From NCBI GenBank assembly GCA_001899085.1, contig MKVB01000006.1, forward strand, positions 99,537 through 163,536: a stretch of 64,000 nucleotides of DNA. Reading direction: 5' to 3'. Below are positions 63,339 through 64,000 of this stretch, one piece after another. The notes beneath the pieces were generated by a model. It was not told where the DNA came from and made no database searches. It worked only from the letters and a program-made list of their open reading frames with translations. The translations under genes were made by a program, and so were the position numbers. This DNA comes from Devosia sp. 66-14. Its GTDB lineage: Bacteria > Pseudomonadota > Alphaproteobacteria > Rhizobiales > Devosiaceae. The stretch's first letter is position 1. Every line of letters begins with the position of its first letter.

Positions 63339-63421
63339 GCGCGCTGCAGGCAGCCCCTGGAAGATGACCAAACCCGAGCCTCCCTTGCAGGAGGCCGGGT
63401 GGGACTGCCTGCTCTGTCGGC

Positions 63422-63859
63422 CTAATGCTGGCTATGCATGCCGCCGGGTTCGGAGATTTCCTGCAGCGCATGGGCGCTGGCGCGGCCCGAGTCGGCGAGG
63501 GCGACATCGCCCAGCGAGATCATGCCGATGAGCCGCTTCTCGCGGCTGAGCACCGGCAGTCGGCGGATCTTGAACTCGGCCATCTGCTCGGAGACTTCGG
63601 ACAGTTCCTCGTCTTCGTAGCACCAGCGGGGGCTGGAACTCATGACCTGGCGGACGCGCGTCTCGGGGCCCATGCCCTCGGCCACGGCACGGATGCAGAT
63701 GTCCCGATCGGTGATCATGCCGACCAGCCGGTCGTTCTCACCCACCGGCAGTGCGCCGGCATCGATCTCACGCAGGGTACGCGCGACGGAGCGGATGGTA
63801 TCATCGGGCGAGCAGAGCTCGACATCGGTGCTCATGCATTCGCTGACTTTCATGGCCAT
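63422..63859 (-). CDS. Tandem CBS-domain protein
   Basis: The 145-aa protein is two CBS motifs back to back: VSECMSTDVELCSPDDTIRS then LVGMITDRDICIRAVAEGM, and VRQVMSSSPRWCYEDEELSE then LIGMISLGDVALADSG. Such stand-alone CBS pairs bind adenine nucleotides and act as energy sensors for partners that are not in the window. GGGAGAATGGCC overlaps its start. A hairpin lies 13 bases upstream. Confidence 0.9.
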   Translation of the reverse strand: MAMKVSECMSTDVELCSPDDTIRSVARTLREIDAGALPVGENDRLVGMITDRDICIRAVAEGMGPETRVRQVMSSSPRWCYEDEELSEVSEQMAEFKIRRLPVLSREKRLIGMISLGDVALADSGRASAHALQEISEPGGMHSQH

Positions 63860-63871
63860 TCTCCCTGTTGG

Positions 63872-63898
63872 AGCGCTTTCAGGGCTTTTGAAAGCGCT
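63872..63898. repeat. 27-bp hairpin related to the 6722-6827 repeat
   Basis: AGCGCTTTCA (63872-63881), loop GGGCTTT, TGAAAGCGCT (63889-63898): perfect 10-bp arms. The arms equal the ends of the 106-bp repeat at 6722-6827, so this may be its internally deleted form. It lies just upstream of the CBS gene. The rest to 64000 shows no gene. Confidence 0.6.
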
Positions 63899-64000
63899 GC
63901 TGCGGGGACGGCGGGGCGCCGCCCCTGCGGGAAGAATGCAGCAGGGGTCGGAGAGTTCAGCGCATCGGCTGAAACAGATTTCCCTCAGGCAGTATCGTAG

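Noticed and set aside
63374-63400. Terminator GCCTCC-CTTGCA-GGAGGC after the CBS gene
   Set aside because: The stem is only six bases and lacks a T run on either strand.

Overview
The window is a GC-rich bacterial chromosome segment. It most resembles Devosia or a close relative in the order Hyphomicrobiales (Alphaproteobacteria). This is inferred from gene order and families: the chaperone-yceD-plsX-fabH-ihfA-merR run, rpoZ-rel-pyrE-acpS-lepB-rnc-era-recO, hemB divergent from a DUF6163 gene followed by ldtR and ldtP, a Porin_2-type porin, BA14K proteins, and several short palindromic intergenic repeats. There is no integrase, insertion sequence, CRISPR array, rRNA or tRNA that I can see, so it reads as core chromosome with a few accessory patches.

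Layout. 1-2612: a partial YbaK-type deacylase, then a MarR regulator divergent from a DHA2 drug exporter, with overlapping promoters. 2711-8506: a stand-alone response regulator, an RHH-like protein, then the minus-strand fatty-acid/phospholipid run and divergent bamE. 8755-12491: glyA-nrdR-nusB-MFS; the riboflavin genes usual between nrdR and nusB are absent. 12846-18712: two tandem BA14K proteins, sixA, parC, and a tandem pair of unrecognised proteins with a DxD-like motif. 18716-24662: bpt, an RDD protein, an NlpC-like protein, hemB, and the cell-wall regulon genes ldtR and ldtP. 24734-33040: small enzymes and the long translationally coupled recO-to-rpoZ block on the minus strand. 33387-40531: NYN protein, family 5 uracil-DNA glycosylase, hydrolases, smpB, dapA and a lytic transglycosylase.

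40537-47065 is the most unusual part. It is a three-gene minus-strand operon encoding a 1137-residue membrane-anchored protein (one BON-like domain, seven ~115-residue repeats, C-terminal OmpA domain), a 37-residue single-span protein, and a membrane-anchored protein with a helix-hairpin-helix-like C-terminus. A major porin with a structured mRNA leader lies just upstream. 47358-51655 holds two sulfotransferase-like proteins flanking a short-chain dehydrogenase. 51652-56058 is an amino-sugar locus (GntR, SIS isomerase/deaminase, NagA, divergent Gfo/Idh/MocA oxidoreductase). 56102-58276 is an ECF sigma/anti-sigma pair divergent from a DUF4394 exported protein, with a mirror-image pair of promoter elements between them. 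58342-64000 is accessory: amidohydrolase, flavin-dependent halogenase, DUF3224 protein, a monooxygenase-like gene broken by one in-frame stop, AraC regulator, half-size EamA transporter and a CBS-domain protein.

Many genes overlap by 1-4 bases (ATGA, GTGA, TGATG), which points to translational coupling. Starts were chosen by Shine-Dalgarno spacing and family length where these could be read.
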